Below, piece after piece: positions 26,726 to 35,000 of a DNA stretch of 64,000 nucleotides (position 1 is the first letter of the stretch; the number at the start of each line of letters is the position of its first letter). The notes beneath the pieces were generated by a model. It made no database searches. It was not told the DNA's origin and worked only from the letters and a program-made list of their open reading frames with translations. The stretch lies in assembly GCF_937468385.1 (NCBI RefSeq), contig NZ_CALBWS010000001.1, forward strand, positions 1-64,000. Reading direction: 5' to 3'. The stretch is from Neobacillus rhizosphaerae (lineage in GTDB: Bacteria > Bacillota > Bacilli > Bacillales > Cytobacillaceae). The translations under genes and the position numbers were made by a program.

Positions 26726-27637
26726 TTAACGTAAAAAATCAAGTAAGGATGTTTGAATAATACGAGCACCTACGGATAATGCAGCACGCTGCACATTTTC
26801 CTGTGACTTTAGGTTGATAATGGCTTGAGAAATATCTACATCCTCTTCCTTTGATAACAAACCTGTTGTGGATACCTCCAACCCATCTAGACGTGAGATA
26901 CTAAGCTCCATCCGATTTGTACGGGCACCCAATTCAGAGCGTTCCTTTAAGAGATTATCCATCTGGGTATCCAATTTTGCTAAATGGTCACTATTACCCT
27001 CATCCGCTGAATTTAAATGGTCAACAATATCTGACAATACTTTAAATACTCCGCCGTTCCCGTCATTATTAAACACATTAGTTCCCAGGACATTTATTTG
27101 CACAATATTCGTCTGCCCCACCTGTAACTCCAATGGCTCATTGTTTGTATTTCTAAACTCTTTTTGTGAGCTTGGGTCCAAAGGATCATTGGTATATGGA
27201 GGATTTTTTATATCGGTACCAGCAAAGATGTATTTTCCTGCAATTTGTGAATTGGCTATTTCCCCTAAATGTTCTTTTAACTTATTAATTTCTTCGGCAA
27301 TCGCATACCGTGCATTTTGATCATTCGTACCATAATTAAGACCTTTGACAGTAAGCTCACGGACCCGTTGCATAACAGAACTAACCTCATTAAGTGCGTC
27401 ATCAGTAGTCGTCATCTGAGCAAGCCCATCGTCTGCATTACTTTTATATTGTTCGATTTCATTTAGGGAAGAACGGAAAGTCATGCCGCGTACCACTGTC
27501 ACAGGATTGTCCGATGGCTTCGTTACCTTTTTACCCGAAGTTATTTGATTTTGATATTTTTCCATCGCCCGATTATTTTGCTGTAAATTCATCAACATAT
27601 TTCGATTTAGTATACTTTGAGTCACACGGAAGCCCAT
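26726..27637 (-). CDS. flgL: FlgL, hook-filament junction protein 3
   Basis: A 303-residue flagellin-like protein with conserved helical ends: VTQSILNRNMLMNLQQNNRAM at the start and a C-terminal LLSKEEDVDISQAIINLKSQ helix. It forms the junction between hook and filament. Last gene of the flgM-flgN-flgK-flgL unit. Confidence 0.96.
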   Translation of the reverse strand: MGFRVTQSILNRNMLMNLQQNNRAMEKYQNQITSGKKVTKPSDNPVTVVRGMTFRSSLNEIEQYKSNADDGLAQMTTTDDALNEVSSVMQRVRELTVKGLNYGTNDQNARYAIAEEINKLKEHLGEIANSQIAGKYIFAGTDIKNPPYTNDPLDPSSQKEFRNTNNEPLELQVGQTNIVQINVLGTNVFNNDGNGGVFKVLSDIVDHLNSADEGNSDHLAKLDTQMDNLLKERSELGARTNRMELSISRLDGLEVSTTGLLSKEEDVDISQAIINLKSQENVQRAALSVGARIIQTSLLDFLR

Positions 27638-27647
27638 ATTACCCCTC

Positions 27648-29114
27648 CTACAATCCTACTCGGCCCATGCCGTTGATCACTTTATCTAAACATTGATCCA
27701 CTGACGTAACTACTCGTGCAGCAGCATTATATGCTTGTTGAAATTTTATCATATTGGCTACTTCTTCATCTAAGGATACACCTGAAACGGATTGGCGACG
27801 ATTTTCTACCTGATTCATAATCTTTTCATAGTTGTTCTGCATGCGCTGAGATTCTTGTGAATCAATACCTAGTTGACCAATGATATTACGAAAAAAATCA
27901 TCTGCAGTTGAAGTACTATCCGTAAAACTTAGACTTTTAAATTTAATATTTGCAATTTCTTGAGCGAGTTGACCATTACCTGTAGATGATTGTCCAGAGC
28001 CCTCGTCTTTTGCAGCAGCAATTAAATTCAAAGATTTCATAATTTCTGGATTTACTTGCAAGTCTTTCGCTGAAGAACCTGTAAAAAATTCCACTTTTTG
28101 ATTCGATACACCTAAAATATTATCTAAATTCAAACCACTTAAATGAACTTCATTTACAGCATTTGCGAATGTCATCGCCATTTCATTGATTTTATCCTTA
28201 TAAAAAGGAATAGTTGAATTTCGATTTCCTCCTACGATTCCATATGATTCAATCCTTCCCAACAATTCCCCTGAATCCAAATTTACTGTTTGTCCATCAA
28301 TTTTTATATCTGCTGGATTTACTAATCCGCTATTTTGGTCAAAGTCGATTGTTAGCGTACTAGATGTTTTGCCTGTTACTAAAGCACCATTACCTACACT
28401 GATGTCTACCATGCCATTCGAAGAAGCCTTAACATCTATACTCACTATATTAGAAAGTTGGTCGATTAAGACATCTCGTTGATCAAGTAAATCATTTGCT
28501 TGATAGTCGTTTACTACCATTCGTGATATTTGTTCGTTTAAAATACTAATTTGTGAAGCTAAAGAGTTAACCTCGTCCGTTTTAGTCTTTATAACGTTTT
28601 TGAGATCATTCTGCATCTGATTAAAAGAATCCATTATGTTATTGAAAGTTTGGGCAACAGCTACTCCCTTTTGTCTGACTACCGCACGGACAGCTGCACT
28701 GTCAGGGTTTTTCGCTAGCTCCTGCCATCCCTTCCAGAATTCATCCATTGTATGCGCTAGACCATCTTCAGTGGGTTCATTCAGAAGTTCTTCAATTCTT
28801 GTAAAAGTATCACTTTTCGCATCCCAGTAACCTAGATTTTTGTATTCATTACGAAATTGAACATCTAAAAATTCTTCTCTTAACCTAATCAGTTTATTAA
28901 CCTCTACACCAGTTCCCAATTGAGCAGGAGATTTATCACCGTGCATTCCTGGAAAAGGAATCGCTTTAGTTGCTTGCATTTCTGCCCGTTGACGGCTATA
29001 TCCAATCGTATTTACATTGGTAATGTTATGACCAGTGGTAGAAAGCGCATATTGCTGAGCATAAAGGCCCCTTTTCCCTAATTCTAAACCATGAAAGGTT
29101 GAAGTCATCCCCAT
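27648..29114 (-). CDS. flgK: FlgK, hook-filament junction protein 1
   Basis: A 488-residue protein with the N-terminal rod-hook motif (LYAQQYALSTTGHNITNVNT) and a C-terminal SGVSLDEEVANMIKFQQAYNAAARV typical of FlgK. Length is close to B. subtilis FlgK. It needs FlgN as export chaperone, encoded just before it. Confidence 0.97.
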   Translation of the reverse strand: MGMTSTFHGLELGKRGLYAQQYALSTTGHNITNVNTIGYSRQRAEMQATKAIPFPGMHGDKSPAQLGTGVEVNKLIRLREEFLDVQFRNEYKNLGYWDAKSDTFTRIEELLNEPTEDGLAHTMDEFWKGWQELAKNPDSAAVRAVVRQKGVAVAQTFNNIMDSFNQMQNDLKNVIKTKTDEVNSLASQISILNEQISRMVVNDYQANDLLDQRDVLIDQLSNIVSIDVKASSNGMVDISVGNGALVTGKTSSTLTIDFDQNSGLVNPADIKIDGQTVNLDSGELLGRIESYGIVGGNRNSTIPFYKDKINEMAMTFANAVNEVHLSGLNLDNILGVSNQKVEFFTGSSAKDLQVNPEIMKSLNLIAAAKDEGSGQSSTGNGQLAQEIANIKFKSLSFTDSTSTADDFFRNIIGQLGIDSQESQRMQNNYEKIMNQVENRRQSVSGVSLDEEVANMIKFQQAYNAAARVVTSVDQCLDKVINGMGRVGL

Positions 29115-29143
29115 TCCTTCCTTCTATCAAATTTAATATACAA

Positions 29144-29629
29144 CTAAATTTTTGCATCTAACAGGTTTGAATAACTATTGACAGCATGTGGTCCATAGCC
29201 AATAGCTACTTCTTTCCGAACTAACATCCCAATAGAGTATTGGACATAAGAAAGGGATGTATGGATTAATTGTTGGTTACTTTCGTTTATATGGGTAATT
29301 TCCTGAATCAGAACACGAAGCTGCTTGGCTATGATTTTTAAAGAGGTATTTGTACCAGAATCGTCCTCTATTTTCATTATTTCCTCAAGGGTGAAAGACG
29401 GACCCTTTATGCCCTTCTGCTCAAAAAACTCTTGTACTAATCGGTTTCTTTTGCTTTCAAGTTTTTGAATATCAGCTACGCATAAACTTTCTCGATGGAC
29501 CATATTCTGAAGATCATGAGTGTCACCCTTAACAAGGATGTGTTGTTTCTCTCTAACCAAATCCAATAAGCGTGTATGGACTTCGACAAGAGTTTCCATT
29601 GTGTGCTTTAACATTTTTAGATAATCCAT
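29144..29629 (-). CDS. flgN: FlgN, export chaperone for FlgK and FlgL
   Basis: A 161-residue helical protein with the FlgN pattern: an N-terminal helix of LVEVHTRLLDLVREKQHIL type, and the central KLESKRNRLVQEFFEQKG. It lies between flgM and flgK, as in B. subtilis (yvyG). The family is weakly conserved, but position and helix pattern agree. Confidence 0.88.
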   Translation of the reverse strand: MDYLKMLKHTMETLVEVHTRLLDLVREKQHILVKGDTHDLQNMVHRESLCVADIQKLESKRNRLVQEFFEQKGIKGPSFTLEEIMKIEDDSGTNTSLKIIAKQLRVLIQEITHINESNQQLIHTSLSYVQYSIGMLVRKEVAIGYGPHAVNSYSNLLDAKI

Positions 29630-29640
29630 TTTCTCAGCTC

Positions 29641-29916
29641 CTAAATGGAGTTATTCTTCCAAAATCCGATTAGTTTATCAGCAATTTTGCTGCTATCAAC
29701 GTGATAGTTCCCGTTAGAAATCTGTTTTTTCAATTCTTCAACACGATTTAGGCGCTCTGCTTGCTCTGATTTCATCGCTTGAGAAATTTCTCTACCTAGT
29801 GAAGATATTTTAACTTCTGATGAAGAGTTTGATTTTTTTACATTATTTTCTATGTTAGAACGATTTTGTTGATTTTGATAGGAATAAAAACCATATTTCG
29901 TATCATTTATTCGCAT
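29641..29916 (-). CDS. flgM: FlgM, anti-sigma-D factor
   Basis: A 91-residue protein with a disordered N-terminus and a C-terminal sigma-28-binding segment (RVEELKKQISNGNYHVDSSK, then IADKL). It holds sigma-D inactive until it is exported or otherwise removed once the hook is complete. I choose the ATG at 29916 because GGAGGG is eight bases away from it; the first ATG of the frame is only two bases from the ribosome site. It is itself under a sigma-D promoter, giving negative feedback. Confidence 0.93.
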   Translation of the reverse strand: MRINDTKYGFYSYQNQQNRSNIENNVKKSNSSSEVKISSLGREISQAMKSEQAERLNRVEELKKQISNGNYHVDSSKIADKLIGFWKNNSI

Positions 29917-29947
29917 GAACATTGCCCTCCTGTTCCTTTATTATTAA

Positions 29948-29974
29948 TAATCGGTCACACTTAAAAATAGTTTA
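29948..29974 (-). promoter_or_regulatory. Sigma-D promoter of flgM-flgN-flgK-flgL
   Basis: Minus strand TAAA, a 15-base spacer and ACCGATTA, a good match to TAAA-N15-GCCGATAT, about 30 bases before flgM. Confidence 0.78.
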
Positions 29975-30091
29975 GTTTAAATTAATAATAAATCAATATA
30001 TTGTCGCATAAATAACCAAGAAATATAAAGAAAAACTACGGAAAGGATCCTCATACCCCACAGCTCCTTTACTTGTTTTAATCAACTTTTA

Positions 30092-30667
30092 TCACAATTT
30101 TTTATTCACGTTTAATCCGACAAAATCGATTTGAAGATCTTGCATTTGGCGAAGGTATACCTTCGTCTTTCCAGGAGTATAGTTAAGTATTGGCTTATGC
30201 GGAGTAAATTCAATTTCAGCCCCCCCCTGTTTCCAACTGATAAACAACTCAGTTGGGGTATAATGAATTTTCACTGAGCCGTAACTTGGGATGAAAGCGA
30301 TATTGAAATCGGCCGGTTCAGGGTTACCTTTTTCCGTGGCAATTGACACAATTGCATCGTTCTTTTGTTCAATTCTCGCTAATTGATCACCCTCTTGAGA
30401 AATTTGAGCAATCGCCTCTAACCCTTCTTGTTTGGAAAATTCAGCCATGTCAGCACTTAACACACTAATCTTTTTACAATTCAACTCATTCCATGCCTGT
30501 TCTTGATCTATTTCAAGTTGTGATGGGTTACGTACAATATTCATCTGTGACGGATACTGTTTAATCGATAGATCGGCAGGAATCTGTTGGATTTCCTGCA
30601 CAGGCTCAACTGTACGTAGTCCAATTTGGGCATAGGTTTGATGCATTCGTATTTGAGGTAGTTGCAT
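30092..30667 (-). CDS. yviE: YviE-like (DUF6470) protein of the flagellin locus
   Basis: A 191-residue protein with the YviE/DUF6470 pattern: LPQIRMHQTYAQIGLRT at the start, then an Ala/Gln-rich helix and a beta-rich C-terminus (GSVKIHYTPTELFISW). Its function is unknown; in B. subtilis yviE lies between flgL and fliW-csrA-hag. Here fliW and csrA do not follow. Confidence 0.85.
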   Translation of the reverse strand: MQLPQIRMHQTYAQIGLRTVEPVQEIQQIPADLSIKQYPSQMNIVRNPSQLEIDQEQAWNELNCKKISVLSADMAEFSKQEGLEAIAQISQEGDQLARIEQKNDAIVSIATEKGNPEPADFNIAFIPSYGSVKIHYTPTELFISWKQGGAEIEFTPHKPILNYTPGKTKVYLRQMQDLQIDFVGLNVNKKL

Positions 30668-30770
30668 TACTTCAACTCCTTAAATTGTTGTTGCTTAATA
30701 TTATTATATAAAAATGGTATCAAAATTGATGTCAAGTTGCGACGTTTTTATTTATAAAGAAAAAATCGTG

Positions 30771-31121
30771 TTATACTTTTCTATCAATTAATAGTCCCAA
30801 ACACTTTGTCATTGCCGCATACATATCTAAAAATTTTTTGGGAGGGATTTCTTTCACGACTTCATTCGTTACATCATCAACAACCGCAACATAGTATTCT
30901 TGTAAAGCCTCATGGAACTCAAATTTTAAGTGTGTATTTGAAGCTTTTAAAAAATCGTTCATACTATTCATTACTTTTTCAGCTTTTTCTTTCTCTTGTT
31001 GCTGCATAAACTGATCTTGCTGGGTATTCGAATTTCCTCTTAAACTAAAAGTATTTTTAGTATTTTTATTCATAGAAAGATCCATTGCTGGACCACTAGC
31101 ACTTGACAGTTTTTCAATCAT
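30771..31121 (-). CDS. flaG: FlaG/YvyC-like protein
   Basis: A 116-residue FlaG-family protein. The conserved C-terminal half reads LKFEFHEALQEYYVAVVDD, then EVVKEIPPKKFLDMYAAM. FlaG proteins influence filament length and are usually encoded beside flagellin and fliD. A sigma-D site precedes it. It is read just ahead of yviE, with 103 bases between and no clear terminator. Confidence 0.93.
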   Translation of the reverse strand: MIEKLSSASGPAMDLSMNKNTKNTFSLRGNSNTQQDQFMQQQEKEKAEKVMNSMNDFLKASNTHLKFEFHEALQEYYVAVVDDVTNEVVKEIPPKKFLDMYAAMTKCLGLLIDRKV

Positions 31122-31157
31122 GACCTCTGCCTCCTTATAAATGATTATTTATAAGTA

Positions 31158-31184
31158 TTATCGGAAATATTGCAAAAATGATTA
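31158..31184 (-). promoter_or_regulatory. Sigma-D promoter of flaG
   Basis: Minus strand TAAT, a 15-base spacer and TCCGATAA: six of eight in the -10 and three of four in the -35. It lies about 37 bases before the flaG start. Confidence 0.6.
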
Positions 31185-31260
31185 GAACTTTTGGAAATAA
31201 AAAGGGATTAAGCAGAAAGAGACCTTAGATTATTATTGGTGTATAGGCTTTTAAACCGGT

Positions 31261-31393
31261 CTGTTGATTGGCGCTCCAGGCACTTCGCTTTCCGTGGGCG
31301 TGCCGGGGAGCCTCCTCGTCGCTTCGCTCCTGCGGGGTCTCCCCTGCCCCGTACTCCCGCAGGAGTCTTCGTGCCTTCCGCGCCAATCAACAG
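31261..31393. repeat. Imperfect palindromic GC-rich repeat, copy 1
   Basis: A 133-bp element with terminal inverted repeats CTGTTGATTGGCGC and GCGCCAATCAACAG and internal arms around TCCTGCGGG. It is far richer in GC than its surroundings. Repeats of this kind are common between genes in Bacillaceae. The short open frames across it on both strands are artefacts. Copy 2 lies at 31715-31851. Confidence 0.85.
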
Positions 31394-31454
31394 AGTGCTT
31401 TCAATAAAGACCTACAACTCAACTAATAAATTACAAAAATAAGTGGTGAAATCA

Positions 31455-31705
31455 ATGTTTAAGCCAAAAAGTCTAGCCAAAGTGAATATGAGTTTGTATC
31501 TATTGATGAATTGGTACCTGATGACTATCTTCTTCGTTTAATTGATAAAAATATTGATTTTTCGTTTCTTTTTGAAAAAATCCATCCTTTTACAGTGAAG
31601 AATGCAAGTGAACAGGCTCTTCTTACTGCAGCCTGCCAAAATAAAAAAAAGATTGTAACACACTTGGCAAGGTTAGAGAAAGTGTGTTGCAATACATTAA
31701 ATTGA
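31455..31705 (+). pseudogene. Remnant of an IS1182-family transposase gene
   Basis: An initial frame encodes MFKPKSLAKV, then after a frameshift EYEFVSIDELVPDD and LLRLIDKNIDFSFLFEKI, the N-terminal signature of IS1182-type transposases. It continues without the catalytic core into a segment (QALLTAACQNKKKIVTHLAR) that resembles the transposase C-terminus. So it is frameshifted and internally deleted, leaving about 80 codons. It sits between the two palindromic repeats. Confidence 0.7.
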
Positions 31706-31714
31706 ATTGCCTCC

Positions 31715-31851
31715 CTGTTGATTGGAGCGGAGGGCACTCGACTCCTGCGGGATAGAGAGGTCACTGGAGACCCCGCAGGCGCCAATGCGCGCCGAGGAGG
31801 CTCCAGGACACCTCCCCGCGGAAAGCGAGTGCCCGGAGCGGAAATCAACAG
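31715..31851. repeat. Imperfect palindromic GC-rich repeat, copy 2
   Basis: A 137-bp relative of the element at 31261-31393, with the same CTGTTGATTGG and AATCAACAG ends and CCTGCGG core arms, but internally rearranged (different centre). With copy 1 it brackets the IS1182 remnant. Confidence 0.82.
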
Positions 31852-31908
31852 GCCCATTCGCAGGGACAATCAATAAATTTGGTATTTAGATTTTGACAGA
31901 ATAAAAAA

Positions 31909-31972
31909 TTGCCGAGAAAAATACCCTTTCTCGACAATCTGAGAAAGAGACCTTAGAACTCCTAAGGTCTCT
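31909..31972 (-). terminator. Double hairpin after the giant repeat-protein gene
   Basis: Two stems lie side by side: 31909-31937 (ATTGCCGAGAAA with TTTCTCGACAAT) followed on the minus strand by six U, a good intrinsic terminator, and 31946-31972 (perfect 11-bp stem, AGAGACCTTAG arms). One arm of the second stem, with flanking bases, recurs at about 31213-31228. Confidence 0.75.
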
Positions 31973-32025
31973 TCCGTTTTAAGGACAGATAGATTGTTTA
32001 AATCAAAAACCCAAACTTATCTTAC

Positions 32026-35000
32026 CTATTTGACTATTACGGTCGTGCTTCCGACAACAAGATATCCATCTACGTATCCACGGAACTCAACCTCTACTGT
32101 TCCTGGCTTCCAAGTAAATTGATCACGATCAAACTTAAATTGACCATTTTTAGCTTGCTGCAGTAATCCGTTCGTTCCTGAATTAGCGGAAACTCCATTT
32201 AATGTTGCACTGTGTAGATCGAATTTTTTCATGTCAATGCCTTTTGGCACTGTTACTTGAACAGTAAACACACCAGTGTTAGTTTTAATAATACCTGGAT
32301 TTACAACAATAGTTGCATGAACGTATACATTTATTGTCTTTTTCACTGTTGTTGTCCACCCTGCTTTATCAGTTACGCTTAAAACTAGAGTGTAAGAACC
32401 TGGTTTATCAAACTTAATTGGTCCTGTGATTTCCTGTCCGTTTACTGTAACCTTTTCATGAGCAATACCCGAAACAGTATCAATAGCTGAATATTCCGGC
32501 AGGTAAGTTCCAAGCGCATACTCATCATCAAGATTCCAGACGACTATTGGCGCATTTTTATCAATTTTTACGTCAACGGTCTTTTTATCTTCGATGTTCC
32601 CTGCCTTATCTACACTATAGAAAGATACCTTTGTTACGCCTTCTTCACTCACCTTAAAGCTTGTTCCTTCCTTATAATCAGAACCATTAATGGAATAGTA
32701 GGTTTTATCAACTCCACTTCCATTGTCTGTTGGCGATAAAAGGACAGTTACGTCTTCTTTATACCAAGAATTTGTAACATTAGAAGTCGTAATTGGTGCG
32801 GTCTTGTCGATATTCACTTCAACGGTGTTAACGTCTTCGATGTTACCTGCCTTATCTACACTATAGAAAGTTACCTTCGTTACGCCATCTTCACTCACCT
32901 TAAAGCTTGTTCCTTCCTTATAATCAGAACCATTAATGGAATAGTAGGTTTTATCAACGCCACTTCCATTGTCTGATGGAGATAAAAGGACAGTTCCGTC
33001 TTCATTTGTTAGATTAGATGTCGTAATTGGTGCGGTCTTGTCGATATTTACTTCAACATTCTTAACTTCTTCGATGTTACCCGCTTTATCTATACTATAG
33101 AATGAGACTTTCGTTACACCTTCCTCGCTCACAGAAAAGCTTGTTCCTTCTACAAAATCAGAACCATTAATGGAATAGTAGGTTTTATCAACGCCACTCT
33201 CATTGTCTGATGGAGATAAAAGGACAGTTACGTTGTCGTTATACCAAGAATTTTTAACATTAGAAGTCGTAATTGGTGCGATATTGTCGATATTCACTTC
33301 AACGGTGTTAACCTCTTCGATGTTACCTGCTTTATCTATACTATAGAAGGAGACCTTGGTTACGCCTTCTTCACTCACCTTAAAGCTTGTTCCTTCTACA
33401 AAATCAGAACCATTTATGGAATAGTAGGTTTTATCAACTCCACTTCCAATGTCTGATGGAGATAAAAGGACAGTTACGTTGTCGTTATACCAAGAATTTT
33501 TAACATTAGAAGTCGTAATTGGTGCGATATTGTCGATATTCACTTCAACGGTGTTAACTTCTTCGATGTTACCTGTTTTATCTATACTATAGAAGGAGAC
33601 CTTGGTTACGCCTTCTTCACTCACCTTAAAGCTTGTTCCTTCTACAAAATCAGAACCATTAATGGAATAGTAGGTTTTATCAACGCCACTCTCATTGTCT
33701 GATGGAGATAAAAGGACAGTTACGTTGTCGTTATACCAAGAATTTTTAACATTAGAAGTCGTAATTGGTGCAGTCTCGTCGATCTTCACTTCAACAGTGT
33801 TAACGTCTTCGATGTTACCAGCCTTATCTACACTATAGAAGGAGACATTCGTTACGCCTTCTTCACTCACCTTAAAGCTTGTTCCTTCTACAAAATCAGA
33901 ACCATTTATGGAATAGTAGGTTTTATCAACGCCACTTCCAATGTCTGATGGAGATAAAAGGACAGTTACGTTGTCGTTATACCAAGAATTTTTAACATTA
34001 GAAGTCGTAATTGGTGCGATATTGTCGATATTCACTTCAACGGTGTTAACGTCTTCGATGTTACCTGCTTTATCTATACTATAGAAGGATACCTTGGTTA
34101 CGCCTTCTTCACTCACTTTAAAGCTTGTTCCTTCAACAAAATCAGAACCATTAATGGAATAGTAGGTTTTATCAACGCCACTTCCAATGTCTGATGGAGA
34201 TAAAAGGACAGTTACGTTGTCGTTATACCAAGAATTTTTAACATTAGAAGTCGTAATTGGTGCGGTATAGTCGGTTTTCACATCAACGGTGTTAACGTCT
34301 TCGATGTTACCCGCTTTATCTATACTATAGAAAGATACCTTCGTTACGCCTTCCTCGCTCACCTTAAAGCTTGTTCCTTCTACAAAATCAGAACCATTTA
34401 TGGAATAGTAGGTTTTATCAACGCCACTTCCATTGTCTGATGGAGATAAAAGGACAGTTGCGTTGTCGTTATACCAAGAATTTTTAACATTAGAAGTCGT
34501 AATTGGTGCGGTTTTGTCGATGTTCACTTCAACGGTGTTAACGTCTTCGATGTTACCTGCCTTATCTATACTATAGAAGGAGAACTTCGTTACGCCTTTT
34601 TCACTCACACTAAAGCTTGTTCCTTCCTTATAATCAGAACCATTAATGGAATAGTAGGTTTTATCAACGCCACTTCCATGGTCTGATGGAGATAAAAGGA
34701 CAGTTCCGTCTTCATTTGTTTGATTAGAGGTCGTAATTGGCGCGGTCTTGTCGATATTTACTTCAACGGTGTTAACTTCTTCGATGTTACCCGCCTTATC
34801 TACACTATAGAAAGATACCTTCGTTACGCCTTCCTCGCTCACAGAAAAACTTGTTCCTTCCACAAAATCCGTACCATTAATAGAATAGTAGGTTTTATCA
34901 ACGCCACTTCCATTGTCTGATGAAGATAAAAGGACTGTTACGTTGTCTTTATACCAAGAATTTTTAACATTAGAAGTCGTAATTGGTGCGGTCTTGTCGA

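Noticed and set aside
31208..31869. Open frames on both strands with Arg/Pro/Gly-rich products
   Set aside because: They are translations of the GC-rich palindromic repeats; the same repeat gives an open frame in both directions.
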